Source: Phoronis australis (Eukaryota; Phoronida; Phoronidae). Taken from it: 64,000 nt of DNA. The notes beneath the pieces are model-generated. The model saw only the letters and a program-made list of their open reading frames with translations. It was not told the origin of the DNA and ran no database searches. Numbering within the stretch: position 1 is the stretch's first letter; each line of letters starts with the position of its first letter. The stretch covers positions 319,642 to 383,641 of the forward strand of contig NMRA01000350.1 of the NCBI GenBank assembly GCA_002633005.1, read 5' to 3'. The position numbers and the translations under genes are program-made. This document shows, one piece after another, positions 38,936 to 49,500 of this stretch.

Positions 38936-41901
38936 AGTGGTTATAGAGTATTATTTTGTTTCAGATAACTGGGTGGGAAAGTCATTCTTGTTATTGGGCA
39001 ATAGGCCAAACCCGGATTTGGTATCCTTTTATGAAAATGCATGAACGTACTTAGTTTTCCATATTCGTGCGACATGCAGGCAATTTCGTATGCATAGGAA
39101 ATCAATAGGACGTTGTTTTCGGTATACATATATTACACCACTCGGGGGATCTAATAACCGAAGTATCGTTTACTTTTGCATGCAAAATTATAAAAAATTA
39201 ATCTTTGGTTCGAAAATTTAGATATTTTCGGATTAGTGAACCCTCGGAGTAGTGAACGTTCAGAATAGGCCTAGTGCGCTGTGCCCATTTCCAGCGATGA
39301 AAGTAACACGCAAAAATACAACCAGATAAAAATTTCGTCAAGTCATTCTCAGACTAAAAAATTCTCTCTGAGTATGTATTTAAGCACGCCTGATTTGAAA
39401 ATTTGCTGGGTCGACCTTTGCAAAACAGCAAAGGTCCACTGTTCCAGAAATTCGAACCACCCCCTGGGTAATGCTGGCCACGGGCCTGAAATGCCGCTTG
39501 CTATGACATGTCACATGGGAAAACACTATACAGTGTATGTCATATGGGAAAACACTTTCTGTGGATAACAACGAAGGCATATATAATTTATGCTAAGTTT
39601 GTTGTTTTAGAAGGACAACACAAACCAAAATATTTTGTTCAAATTTTAATCAATGAACACGTTATAGGTTTGAAGTAAGAATGGACTATATGAAACGCTA
39701 TCGTTCACTGGCCCGAGACCACAGAAGTTTCACGACACCTATAATGATGACTTTAGTGTCCAACGAAATTGAACGTCCCATTGAAAGCATCGATACATGC
39801 GGATAAAATATGTTAATTGGCGACTGTACATGCACATCGTACTCCTTTGATAATCAGGTGTGAACACTTATAATTCTCATTCTTGTATTTCTGACGTCGG
39901 CAGTTTGATGCAAACGTGCATATAACGCGCAAGATTATTGGCATTAATAGGAGGTGCACTGACAGCGCATGCTTGATATATGCATGTACATGTACATTTC
40001 TACACGTAGTTTTGAGGTAAAAAAGAGCACAATTATTTCCGGTCACCTTGATATTTTTTGAAATTCTTAAAAGCAGAATTGCACGCACGCACCCGATGAT
40101 TTTAGGCAACACGATAATGCCTCTTGGGTCCAGCCTAGTTGTTAGCGTATTGGTTTGTCAACTCAGCAACAATCATTGCCTAAAGAACTATGACTACATT
40201 GGCTTAAGGGACGTTTCTTTGTGTGGGAACGACAAAAATACCATGACCACAACCCTCCGACTGAGCTGACCCCGCCTCCGTTGTCCGGTGGACACCACTA
40301 GAGCGCAAATCACTGCGTCACTGAAACTGCCCTGAGCCGAGAAGCATAGATTTGTTGTTCTACCCTAGCTAAGATCAAGCGAATTTCTGTTTTTGAAAAA
40401 GATTAATTACAAATATGGCATCGTTGCATCCATACTCAAAACAACCGTCACCATCCAGAACAAAACATGAGGCTAATAACCGTGACAACAATACAAAGTT
40501 TTATCATTACCGCCTTGGCTGATATATACCCATACCACAACTGAGCCTGTGACAAATGCTTTAAAATAACAATTAGAAATATGGCTATTCGTGAATAGTT
40601 GGTGTTTTACTAGAACATTCCAGAGCTGTAGTTGCATAAATATATATCTTCCGTCGCTAATGAAGTCCTATGATAAGTCAACCTTGTACAAAATAATGTA
40701 AACAAGAAAGGTGGCATCTGGCAAACTAACTGAGTGGTTGTGATGGTCAAAGCAAAACATTAATCACCAATAAGATATTGATTTCTGATATAATACCATT
40801 GTTTTAACAGTAACCTCCATTGTTAGCGACTCTTGCTCAGTTTACTACCTATTATTAGCATTCGTTGCTATAACAAATTCGATATCTCAAAGTTTACCAT
40901 CGAGATGCGTGTTTGGTTGTCACTTGTATCGTTTTGTTTGAGAGTGAAGGGTGTGCTGATACTTACTCTTGCGAGGAGTGTTAAATTCAACACAAGGTGC
41001 TCAAACTATTGGCTGTAAGTTATTTCGAGTTTTGTTAAATGTAGACTTGGTGGAATTGTACAAATTAATAGATACCGATTTTGTATTAATTTAAATACCA
41101 CGAGTTTCTGGTTGCTGCTTCAGTGTTAAATATAATTCGAAGCTCATAATTATTGAACAACAATTTTAAGTTTTAATAACACTTACTGATTGGATATTTT
41201 TAAACTGTGGTTAAGTGTTGGGTTAAGCGGTAATGAAGCTGGCGCAACATTTATTTGATGCGTCTCCAGCGTAAGAGATGTTATTTTATTTATAAAAACT
41301 TTACATGGAATCAATGTTAATGGGCCGCAAATAGCTAATTTGACTTAGTTCAGTGAACCTTTTGTTGGTTTATTAGCTGAATATTGCGTCTTTAAGACAT
41401 AAATTCAAAACATTCCGAACCATTGAAACTGGTTTTCTGCTGCAGCCTTTATAAAAAGGTGTTTTGCATGGTTTAATAGAAATGTTGATTTTAACATTCT
41501 TTGCTTAAGGTAGACGATATCAATTCTATTGCTTGGTCGATTTACTGGTCAATATTGAGTTACTCCCGTGTGTAGGCTAGTATTACTGAGAAAATCGTTA
41601 CAGGCAAAATAAAAATTATTTGCAGTTCGAACGGAGACTGTGTTCGTTTCATAGAATGGAGAAGATGTAGCCACGTTGCCATTGAATTAAACAACAACTG
41701 AGCTATTTAGCAAACAAAAATATGTACGCAAAAATCTATAGCTGCAGTTATGCTTTTGCATAGGTATTCTTATAGTAACTACACAACAAGTTGTCTGTTG
41801 CTGCAAATAATTTTACATTATCTAGCTATTTATACAATCTGTTGTGTTTTTCTGAGCAAATGTACTTTCTACAACTGTTTGACATGCACATTTTTGCTTC
41901 C

Positions 41902-41910
41902 AGGTGAAGG
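41902..41910 (+). other. 3' splice site in the 5' UTR of the coiled-coil gene
   Basis: A pyrimidine tract TTTTTGCTTCCAG ends at 41903, seven bases before the ATG at 41911. This implies an upstream non-coding exon and a normal spliced gene rather than a processed copy inserted without introns. Confidence 0.65.
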
Positions 41911-44900
41911 ATGACGGACACCATGGACAAAGTAGAGACATTTATTCCATCGACTGGTGTGCGCTACGATAAAACTCGATATACAATGACTTATTTACAG
42001 GCTCGCAGGTTAACGCGAGAACTGGAAAAGCAGACTGTAGAACACCAAGAAAAAATTTCTGAGAAACAAACTAAGTTGTCACAATTGGAAAAAGAAAACG
42101 ATTTGAAGGCGAAAGACATTAATTCGTTGAAAAAGTTAACGGCGGATTACAAGGAAAAGATAAAAACAAAAGAGGTTCTCATCAAGCAATTACAGGAAGA
42201 CATTGAACGGAAAAGAAGTGAACTTAGTTCCGCTCAAAGAGACATTGCGTCAACAAAAGAACGAAATGTGTTTTTTGAAGAAGCTGTGAAACGGCAAAGA
42301 TCAGAGAAGGATAGTTGGAGACGGCGTTGTGAGGATGTAACGTCAGATTTAACGACTCTTGTTAATCAATTTAGATTATTTCCAGAGCTTCCGAAGAGCG
42401 ACATCCAGGCCATGTTTTGTGAAGGTTTAAAACTGCAGATTAACATGAGCAACAGCAGACTGAATGAATACAAAAATGAACAAAAATTCCTGCAAGCGGA
42501 GCTCGAAAAACTGAATGAAGTTCGAGACTATGAAGAAAAGATCATGAGTCCGTCAACGAAGATACGACAAATCAAAGACTTGATTAAGAAATACGAAAAG
42601 CGCATGTCAAAGGTTTTGTCAGACCTTTCTGAAACCAAAGAGGCTATTCGCGTCAAGGAAGCTGAACTCGGTCATTATCGTCTTTCTCAGGATGAAACAA
42701 CGACTAGTGATATTCACCTGAAGAAGATGGTACATGGATTTCGAACAATGTTCACTGAAATTAACAATGTTCTCAAGAAAAAAGCGGAAGAGGCAAATCT
42801 GATTACCCAGAGGCACGCAGACCTTCAAGGTGAGCACGAAACCCTGAAAAAAGCGTATACTGAAATATCGCAGGTTCCTAAAAATGAACGCGAAGAGCTT
42901 CTTAACAAAGAAATAGGGCAACATAAGCTGGTAATTCAGCAGCTGCACGGACGAATCGAAGAAGGTGAAAATAATAAAAAGGTGCTCAGGGAAGAAAACG
43001 ACAACCTCACTAAAAACTTAGCTGAGCTCAAAACAAGGTTACGAGAGGTTAAAGGGATGTTGTATAACGAACAAAATACAACACAGAAGATGAAAGAGCG
43101 CATGTCGGACCTTGAAGCTGAAATTAAACAATGGAAGCTACAAAACAATGACACCAAGGTGGCCAAGAAGGAACTCGAGTCAGAAATGAGTGGTATGGGA
43201 GATAAACTTAAGAAGGAGAAAGAAGTCAGTCAGGCTTTGCGCAATGAAAATGAGTCATTACACGAAGAAATCAAGAAACATCGAAAACAAACCGTATCGT
43301 TGCAGAAGAAGTCAACTGAGGCTGGAAACAAGAAGAAAGAGATGGCTTCCAAACTAGAAGAGCTTGAACGGAATCTTAAAAGCGAGAAGGACAAAGTGAA
43401 AGCTTTACGTGAGGACAAAAACCGACTCTACAATGAAATTGGTGAAACGCGTGACTACAAGACCGAAGTGGGCGTACTCAAGAGCAAACTTAAAACAATG
43501 CAAGATTCCGCATCGGAAGCAGAAAACTTGCGGAAAATGCTCGACACTGAAAAGAAAGCAGCTTCAAAGTATACCGACGAGCTGGCAACGGCACAGAATG
43601 AGTTGCGTAAAGCTGTAGACGAAAGAGACAGACTGCGGGCCGACGTCTTAGAAATGGAGGCACAGAGTGGTTCATTGAGATATGAACTGGGTCAAGCTAA
43701 GAAAGCTATAGATTTGGAGCAGGAGAATTTCAGCCTGTTTAAAGAGGACTATGAGAAGTTCCAGAGAGAAAACGTGGCCCTCAAATCAGATATTGCCACC
43801 ATGCAGAAACAAAAGAGAGAAGTGACAGTGAAAGAAAAACAGTTACAATTGAAGATAGGCGAGTTAGAGCTCAAGTTACAAAAAGAGGTGGACAAGGTGT
43901 ACGACGCAAAGCAAAATGTAAACACACAAATCGCATCCCTAAAAGAAGACGTCTCGTCAAAGAAAGCTGAAATAAAAAACTTAACAAACATTGCAGAAGG
44001 ATTAAAAGGAAAGGTCAAAGATTTAGAATCCCAGGTTGCAGAGTTGAACATTCTAATAGAGTCCGAGCAAAAGGCAGCTGCGTTGTCAAAGGACGAGAAA
44101 AATGAGCTTGTAAAGAAAAGCGAGAAGCTGAAAACTGAGGTTGAAAGTCTAAAGAAACGGGTTGCTGAACCGGAGAAGAAAGTAAAGAGCTTAGAAGAAG
44201 ACCTGAAGAAGGCCCACAAGAGTCTAGATGAAGAGCGAGCTAAAGTCGCAAAGCTAGAAAGTGCAAAGTTGTCGTCCGAAAAGGCGAAAAACACTTTATT
44301 GGACACTGAGAAGAAGACTGCCAAACAACTCGATGAACTTAAAGGTGAACTAGAAAAGACCAAAAAACTGCTAGACGAGTCTAAATCACAAATAAAGAAA
44401 TTGCAACAATCGGCCAAGGAAGTCCAGGAACTCAATGTACTGATGCAGGGTGAAAAGGAAAAGACCAAGGAAACTGAGGGTGAGAACAAAACTTTGCAGG
44501 AAAAAATTAAGAGAAGCGAGGAAGAAAATAAAACATTGAAAGAAAAAATCCAAACTTTCGAAGAAAACAGCGTTTTAATCCACAAAGAAAAGAGTGACTT
44601 GACAAAGAACATACAGGAATTGAAAGCTAAAGCTGCCGAAACTACGCTTCTCCTTGAAAGTGAACAGAAGGCTGTTAAAGCTTTACAAGAGAAAGTCACG
44701 GCTCTCCAGAAAGAAAAAGAAACTACAAATCATGCAGTCGATATGAAAACTAGTAATGTATCGACAGTTAAAGCACCGAATACAGCACAAAAAGAACCTA
44801 CGAAAATGGATACTCGAAAAACTGAGTCCAAGAAAAGCGTGCATCCTAAGGATACTAAATCTCCGGAAGCACAAGCGAAAGTGAATGGTGACAAGAAGAA

Positions 44901-47838
44901 AACAGAAGAACAGTCTAAGACGATCAGTGATCTTCAAGGTGAAACTAAAACATTGCGGGCTAAAGTAAAGGATTTAGAGAGTGCTTTGGCAGAGTCAAAG
45001 AAAGGGTCAAATGCTAGTAAAGCCGGTGATACAAAGAAACCATTGCAAAATAAAGGGAAAGCTGATAATGACACTAACACTCAGGTAAAGAAAGCAGAAG
45101 ACCTAAGCAAAAAGTTAGATGCATTGCAAAACGAAAATAAGGACCAGTCTAAGACGATCAGTGATCTTCAGGGTGAAACTAAGACATTGCGGACTAAAGT
45201 AAAGGAATTAGAAAGTGCTTTAGCAGAGGCTAAGAAAGGGTCAAATCCAAGTAAAGTCGGTGATACAAAGAAACCATCACCGAATAAAGGGAAAGCTGAT
45301 AATGACACCAATACCCAGTTAAAGAAAACTGAAGACCTAACTAAGAAGTTGGATGCGTTGCAAAACGAAAACAAGGATTTACAAGCAAAGGTGAAATCAC
45401 TGGAGACCCGTTTGTCTGATACTAATAAAACTGGTGTTCCAACTGAAATGGACCCTGAGGCGTCACTGGGAAATAAAGCAAGCAACGCGAATAGCGCGGG
45501 CGATATTCAAAAATTCGAAGACCTGGAAAATGAAAACAAGAAGTTGACTAAGGAACTTGGTAATCTTACAGGGAAACTAAAGGACGCGGAAAAGAATGCA
45601 GAAGACGCTAAAAAGGAAGTCGACGCTGAAAAGCGAGCCATAAAAAGACTTGAACACACAAATACAATTCTCGATAACGACCTGAAGAAAGCGCAAAAAA
45701 TGTTAGAAATAGCAAAAGGCAGTAACAATTCTATAGCTGATATGGAGAAGTTAACAAGCGATAACCAATCACAAAAGCAGGAAATCGTAAAATTAAAGAC
45801 AATCGTGATGGCTTTGAAGCAGAAAGCAGCAAGAGGATCGCAACCGTCGTCGGCCAAGCAGTCAGCAGACCAAGGTGGGAAGGATAAGAAACCCACTGAA
45901 ACGAGGTCCAGCGAATATGAAGCTCTAAAAGTAGAGTATGAGAAATTGCAGACAAACGTTAATAAAGCCAAAGAAATTATTCAACAAAATAAGGGCACCA
46001 TACAACAACTGAAGAACGACAAAGAAAAGCTAGCCTCAGAGATCGAGATGCTTAAATCTACGAATTCTGAAGAGAAAGGGGGCGACATGGCTACAACTCT
46101 GCAGACAGAATTAGATCAGCTAAAAGTCAAGCTCCAGGAAACTGAGAGAGAAAAGTGCGAACTACAAGAAGTTAAAAAGCGTTTTGAGCTTGATCTCGAA
46201 GGTTTGAAAGCGACGTCAATAGATCAGAAAACTAAAGTATTTGATAAGCAAAAAGAAAACATTCAGAAATTGGAGAGGGAGCGTTCCGCACTGCACAAAG
46301 AACTTTCAAGCACAAGTACGAGTTATACTAAAGAAAAAGAGAAAGCAAAGGAGATGTCGCAGAAAATAAAGACCCTTAATGAAACGGTCAATAGGAAAGA
46401 CAAAGATATCGCAGAACTTACAGAGACAAAAGAAAGGCATGAAGCTGAGATCGACAGCTTAAAAAATGACGGTGCTTCAAAAGAACAAGGTATTTCAAGT
46501 TTGCAAAACGACGTTGCCTCACTGAAAGAATCAGCATCTCAAAAAGATGCCAAAATCAAGGAACTTTCTGATGGAAACATGAAGCTCAAAGTTTTGTACA
46601 AAACGGTGAAAACGCAGTTCGAAAATTTGAAAACTGCAAACGACGACCAAGCAAAAGCAACAAAGATGTCGAAAGAGGAAATTGAAAAGCTGAACGCTGA
46701 GATTAAAAACCTCAATGAGAAAAATGAAGAGGCTTCAAAGAAACATTTTGACACGGAGGAAGAGTTAAATAATCTGACAACTAAGCATGCTAGTCTTGAA
46801 CAGGAGATAGCCAAATTGAGGGACGACTATGCTAAACTTGAAAAAGCTGCAAAGATGCTGAAAACGCAGGGAGAAGAACAGAAAAAGAAAATTGACGAAG
46901 CCCAGGAGTCATCCAAAGGTTCGGACGAAACGATTGAAAATTTGAAAAAGGAAGTTAAAGAAACAAATGCACAGTCCCTGAAAATAAAATTGTTATACAA
47001 GACTGTCAAAAGTCAACTGGATGCCGCGAAAGCGAAGAGTGTCGAGGACAAAACGACCATTGAAAGCATTTCAAAGCAATTCGAGGAAACAAAAGCGGCT
47101 CTCGAAAAAGACAGAGCCAGTCTGAAGAAAGCAGAGGATGATTTCAAACAACTTGATGAGGAAATGGCACCAAGAAAAGAACGAATGCGAAAGGCAAAGG
47201 AAGAGCTGAAACAAGAGAAGGAAGCAAGAGAACAATTGGAAAGTAAAGTTGAAGAACTTGAAAAGGCTCTAAGTAACGAAAAACTTATTGCAGAAAACAA
47301 AACGTTGGAAACCGAAAACGAGAGGCTTAGAAGTGAGCTAAAAAATATGGGAAAAAATGACAAGATGAAGGAGAAATACGCAGCATTAGTAGAGTTAACG
47401 CAGAAGCAGACAAATGAATTTGACAAAATGGAAAAGGAGCTGCAGTCAACAAAATCTAGCAACGACGAATTGACCCTGAAAGTAAACGCAGCGAAGGAAA
47501 TGAACCAGAAGAGTAAAGAAGCCATGCGTAAGCAGGAGACCCAGATTGCAATATTGACACAAGACAAGCAGATGCTTCAGAAGAAGTTGGCTATGTTAAC
47601 TGAGAAAGGGGCGGCCGGACAAGCAATAGAAAAGCTCAAGGAACAGAATCAGAAGCTAGTGCAGGAAGTGATGAAGAGTCGTACGGCTATACAAATGTTG
47701 AGGATGAAGGCGGGTATTGGAGGCGGTGACACTGCATCCCTTTTGAGTAAGTCGAGCAAAATGGCCGGAGGAGAAAACAGTAAGACTGTCACTGCAGCAG
47801 CTGCTCTGTTCAAGAAAAAGAAAGATGGCGGTAATTAA
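41911..47838 (+). CDS. Giant Lys/Glu-rich coiled-coil protein, family not recognised
   Basis: One open exon of 5928 nt encodes 1975 residues. There is no signal peptide or membrane segment. A short N-terminal stretch with FIPSTGVRYDKTRYTMTYLQ precedes almost continuous heptad-type coiled coil from about residue 25 to 940. A lower-complexity Lys/Ser/Thr linker (about 940-1000) follows, then a tandem pair of 78-residue repeats (1001-1078 and 1079-1156) and more coiled coil to about 1930. The tail is Gly/Ser/Ala-rich and ends AAALFKKKKDGGN. Two segments with LYKTVK (near residues 1562 and 1695) are an internal repeat about 133 residues apart. The composition suggests a filamentous, cytoskeletal or centrosomal/ciliary scaffold, but that is guesswork. 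The start is supported by the splice acceptor seven bases upstream. Confidence 0.9.
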   Translation: MTDTMDKVETFIPSTGVRYDKTRYTMTYLQARRLTRELEKQTVEHQEKISEKQTKLSQLEKENDLKAKDINSLKKLTADYKEKIKTKEVLIKQLQEDIERKRSELSSAQRDIASTKERNVFFEEAVKRQRSEKDSWRRRCEDVTSDLTTLVNQFRLFPELPKSDIQAMFCEGLKLQINMSNSRLNEYKNEQKFLQAELEKLNEVRDYEEKIMSPSTKIRQIKDLIKKYEKRMSKVLSDLSETKEAIRVKEAELGHYRLSQDETTTSDIHLKKMVHGFRTMFTEINNVLKKKAEEANLITQRHADLQGEHETLKKAYTEISQVPKNEREELLNKEIGQHKLVIQQLHGRIEEGENNKKVLREENDNLTKNLAELKTRLREVKGMLYNEQNTTQKMKERMSDLEAEIKQWKLQNNDTKVAKKELESEMSGMGDKLKKEKEVSQALRNENESLHEEIKKHRKQTVSLQKKSTEAGNKKKEMASKLEELERNLKSEKDKVKALREDKNRLYNEIGETRDYKTEVGVLKSKLKTMQDSASEAENLRKMLDTEKKAASKYTDELATAQNELRKAVDERDRLRADVLEMEAQSGSLRYELGQAKKAIDLEQENFSLFKEDYEKFQRENVALKSDIATMQKQKREVTVKEKQLQLKIGELELKLQKEVDKVYDAKQNVNTQIASLKEDVSSKKAEIKNLTNIAEGLKGKVKDLESQVAELNILIESEQKAAALSKDEKNELVKKSEKLKTEVESLKKRVAEPEKKVKSLEEDLKKAHKSLDEERAKVAKLESAKLSSEKAKNTLLDTEKKTAKQLDELKGELEKTKKLLDESKSQIKKLQQSAKEVQELNVLMQGEKEKTKETEGENKTLQEKIKRSEEENKTLKEKIQTFEENSVLIHKEKSDLTKNIQELKAKAAETTLLLESEQKAVKALQEKVTALQKEKETTNHAVDMKTSNVSTVKAPNTAQKEPTKMDTRKTESKKSVHPKDTKSPEAQAKVNGDKKKTEEQSKTISDLQGETKTLRAKVKDLESALAESKKGSNASKAGDTKKPLQNKGKADNDTNTQVKKAEDLSKKLDALQNENKDQSKTISDLQGETKTLRTKVKELESALAEAKKGSNPSKVGDTKKPSPNKGKADNDTNTQLKKTEDLTKKLDALQNENKDLQAKVKSLETRLSDTNKTGVPTEMDPEASLGNKASNANSAGDIQKFEDLENENKKLTKELGNLTGKLKDAEKNAEDAKKEVDAEKRAIKRLEHTNTILDNDLKKAQKMLEIAKGSNNSIADMEKLTSDNQSQKQEIVKLKTIVMALKQKAARGSQPSSAKQSADQGGKDKKPTETRSSEYEALKVEYEKLQTNVNKAKEIIQQNKGTIQQLKNDKEKLASEIEMLKSTNSEEKGGDMATTLQTELDQLKVKLQETEREKCELQEVKKRFELDLEGLKATSIDQKTKVFDKQKENIQKLERERSALHKELSSTSTSYTKEKEKAKEMSQKIKTLNETVNRKDKDIAELTETKERHEAEIDSLKNDGASKEQGISSLQNDVASLKESASQKDAKIKELSDGNMKLKVLYKTVKTQFENLKTANDDQAKATKMSKEEIEKLNAEIKNLNEKNEEASKKHFDTEEELNNLTTKHASLEQEIAKLRDDYAKLEKAAKMLKTQGEEQKKKIDEAQESSKGSDETIENLKKEVKETNAQSLKIKLLYKTVKSQLDAAKAKSVEDKTTIESISKQFEETKAALEKDRASLKKAEDDFKQLDEEMAPRKERMRKAKEELKQEKEAREQLESKVEELEKALSNEKLIAENKTLETENERLRSELKNMGKNDKMKEKYAALVELTQKQTNEFDKMEKELQSTKSSNDELTLKVNAAKEMNQKSKEAMRKQETQIAILTQDKQMLQKKLAMLTEKGAAGQAIEKLKEQNQKLVQEVMKSRTAIQMLRMKAGIGGGDTASLLSKSSKMAGGENSKTVTAAAALFKKKKDGGN
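44911..45378 (+). repeat. 234-bp in-frame tandem duplication within the coiled-coil gene
   Basis: CAGTCTAAGACGATCAGTGA starts at 44911 and again at 45145, exactly 234 bp (78 codons) later. Both units run through QSKTISDLQGETKTLR to KKLDALQNENKD with scattered substitutions. High DNA identity points to a fairly recent duplication. Confidence 0.95.
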
Positions 47839-48530
47839 AGACGTCAAATTCATCTAAAAGAACATGCGTCGCAAGGGTTTATTTATGGCCCAAAGGCTGT
47901 AACATTCCTTGCTGTAGATAGTGTATAAAACAATTATTATTATCTCTGGTTAATGAACCTTAGTGTGAATTGATTGTTTAAAGATTTTGTAAATAGCCCA
48001 TGCCGCGCAGTATTAATTGTTCGTTTTGTATGGATCAATTTCAGATCTGAGCTCAATATCAGGCCGTAATTGAAAAACTGATTACATTTTCTTTTTGTTA
48101 TTAATTGAGACAAGGCAAAGTAGATAAACAAATGAGCGGCGCCAGTCAATTGTTCAATGTTACACCATGACGCTCGTGATAAAATCTCATACTAGTAAAT
48201 CAATAACCACCAAACAGCGTTATTGACACAATTGACATATTGGCATCGGTTTTGATTGTAGTTGGCCAGCATTCAGAAGCATTGCAACGGAAGTCACCCC
48301 GTCGATGGGAAGTTGTTTCCATTGGTGACAGTCGCTAGGCAATTCCAGCGAATGTATTGTTGTATTTTATATGCATAGTTTGTTGTTACGTAATCTATAG
48401 AGAAAAGGCCGTGCCAAGGCCCTAATGTGCACACTAGGGTGCAATTTTGTGATATTTGGGTCGCATGGACCTAATTAAGCGATCCCATGAGCATATTAAT
48501 GTTTTTGTATAATTTATTAAATAAACCATT
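47839..48530 (+). other. 3' untranslated region of the coiled-coil gene
   Basis: AT-rich sequence without coding signal. The first AATAAA after the stop that I find is at 48520-48525, about 680 bp downstream. Confidence 0.5.
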
Positions 48531-48799
48531 ATTGTGAGCAACGGTCTTTTTAACTTATCGAGTATCACTGCATTCTCCGAACGATTGTATAACAATTAAA
48601 ATTCGTCCAGTGTACAATATTTGGCATTTTAGGTAGACGACATTTACAGTATATGTTAAATTACATGTGTAGCAAAGGCTTGGGTGCTTCACAAATATTT
48701 ACGTCATTATTGGGGACAAATAAAACAACAAGAATAATGTATATTTTAAGTTGTATTGGGAATTTCAGGGTCACAGCTCTACAAATAAATATTTCACAG

Positions 48800-48999
48800 A
48801 AGGAACCAGATGGGTTCCTTAATTACAAGAGATAACACACACATTTCCGATACCCAAAGTACAATTGAGTATCGGATGCTAAGTGGCACAGGTTAGCATA
48901 GTACCAAATGGGTACATAATACCAAATGGGTATTGGCCGATTGCCTACCAACTGGGTCGAGCAAAACGGCAAATTCAATAACAAGTACCAAGTGGGTAC
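48800..48999. repeat. Cluster of short perfect hairpins, many with ACC-ANNTG-GGT core
   Basis: Successive inverted repeats: AAGGAACC/GGTTCCTT (48800-48820), CCGATAC/GTATCGG (48847-48875), ATGCTAA/TTAGCAT (48876-48899), GTACC/GGTAC (48901-48915), AATACC/GGTATT (48918-48934) and GTACC/GGTAC (48985-48999). Four have a 5-nt loop of the form ANNTG closed by ACC/GGT. A fifth core at 48946-48956 has weaker arms. The outer stem bases differ between hairpins but stay complementary. Function unknown. Confidence 0.75.
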
Positions 49000-49500
49000 A
49001 CCAAACAGCCAACTACGCTATAACAACCTGCAAAGCAGGGTTCCGGACAAGCTGAGTGAGCAGACCAGCCGGAGTGATAAAAAGAGATATTGTAAGGAAC
49101 GTGGTGTTGTGGCTCAGTATGTGCCGAGAGCTGTTACCGGGGTGGAGAGAAGCAAGCTGCAGTGATGGATGCTCCAGTACAGGTCGGGTCGCTAGCCAAT
49201 GACGTCGGTTCTTGCCGGACGGTATCACGTTCCGGGCCTGAAGGAGCTACCAGCAGGGACTGCAAAAACAACAATAACCAACAGCAGATTTTGTTCGACA
49301 AAAGGGAGAGAGTGTGAGAAAAGTATGAATCGGTTGAGTGGAGATGTCGTGGTACCCAGGGTAGGGAGGGTGGTAGAAGTATAAAATTGGCTAATTAGGA
49401 AAACTTACGAGTGAACGTACTGTTGCTTGTGGCTGGGCCAACTGGAAGCTGGAGAGAAAGAACAAACAGCGCTACCATCGGACTTGGTAGGAACTAACTA
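49000..49500. other. Higher-GC non-coding stretch after the hairpin cluster
   Basis: It is noticeably richer in G and purine than its surroundings, with CCTGC-AAA-GCAGG another perfect hairpin at its start. Short open frames on both strands carry no recognisable domain. It could be part of the same unit as the hairpins. Confidence 0.4.

Larger units (their letters stand above)
34201..41880. other. Intergenic region, no recognised gene
   Basis: The open frames here are short, and none looks like a known protein. The region holds a G/C-run repeat end at about 36661-36720, an inverted-repeat element at 37024-37304 and a dispersed element at about 38578-38935. A non-coding first exon of the 41911 gene probably lies in its last kilobase or two, but I cannot place it. 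Confidence 0.5.

Noticed and set aside
34201-41880. A further gene in the 8-kb spacer
   Set aside because: Frames such as 35722-35973, 37499-37990 and 38454-38783 show no domain, no consistent splice sites, and partly lie in repeats.
43749-44699. 316-codon minus-strand open frame rich in Ser/Phe
   Set aside because: It is the antisense shadow of the Lys/Glu coiled-coil gene; AAR/GAR codons read in reverse give Phe/Ser/Leu and few stops. The same holds for other minus frames between 42619 and 47853.
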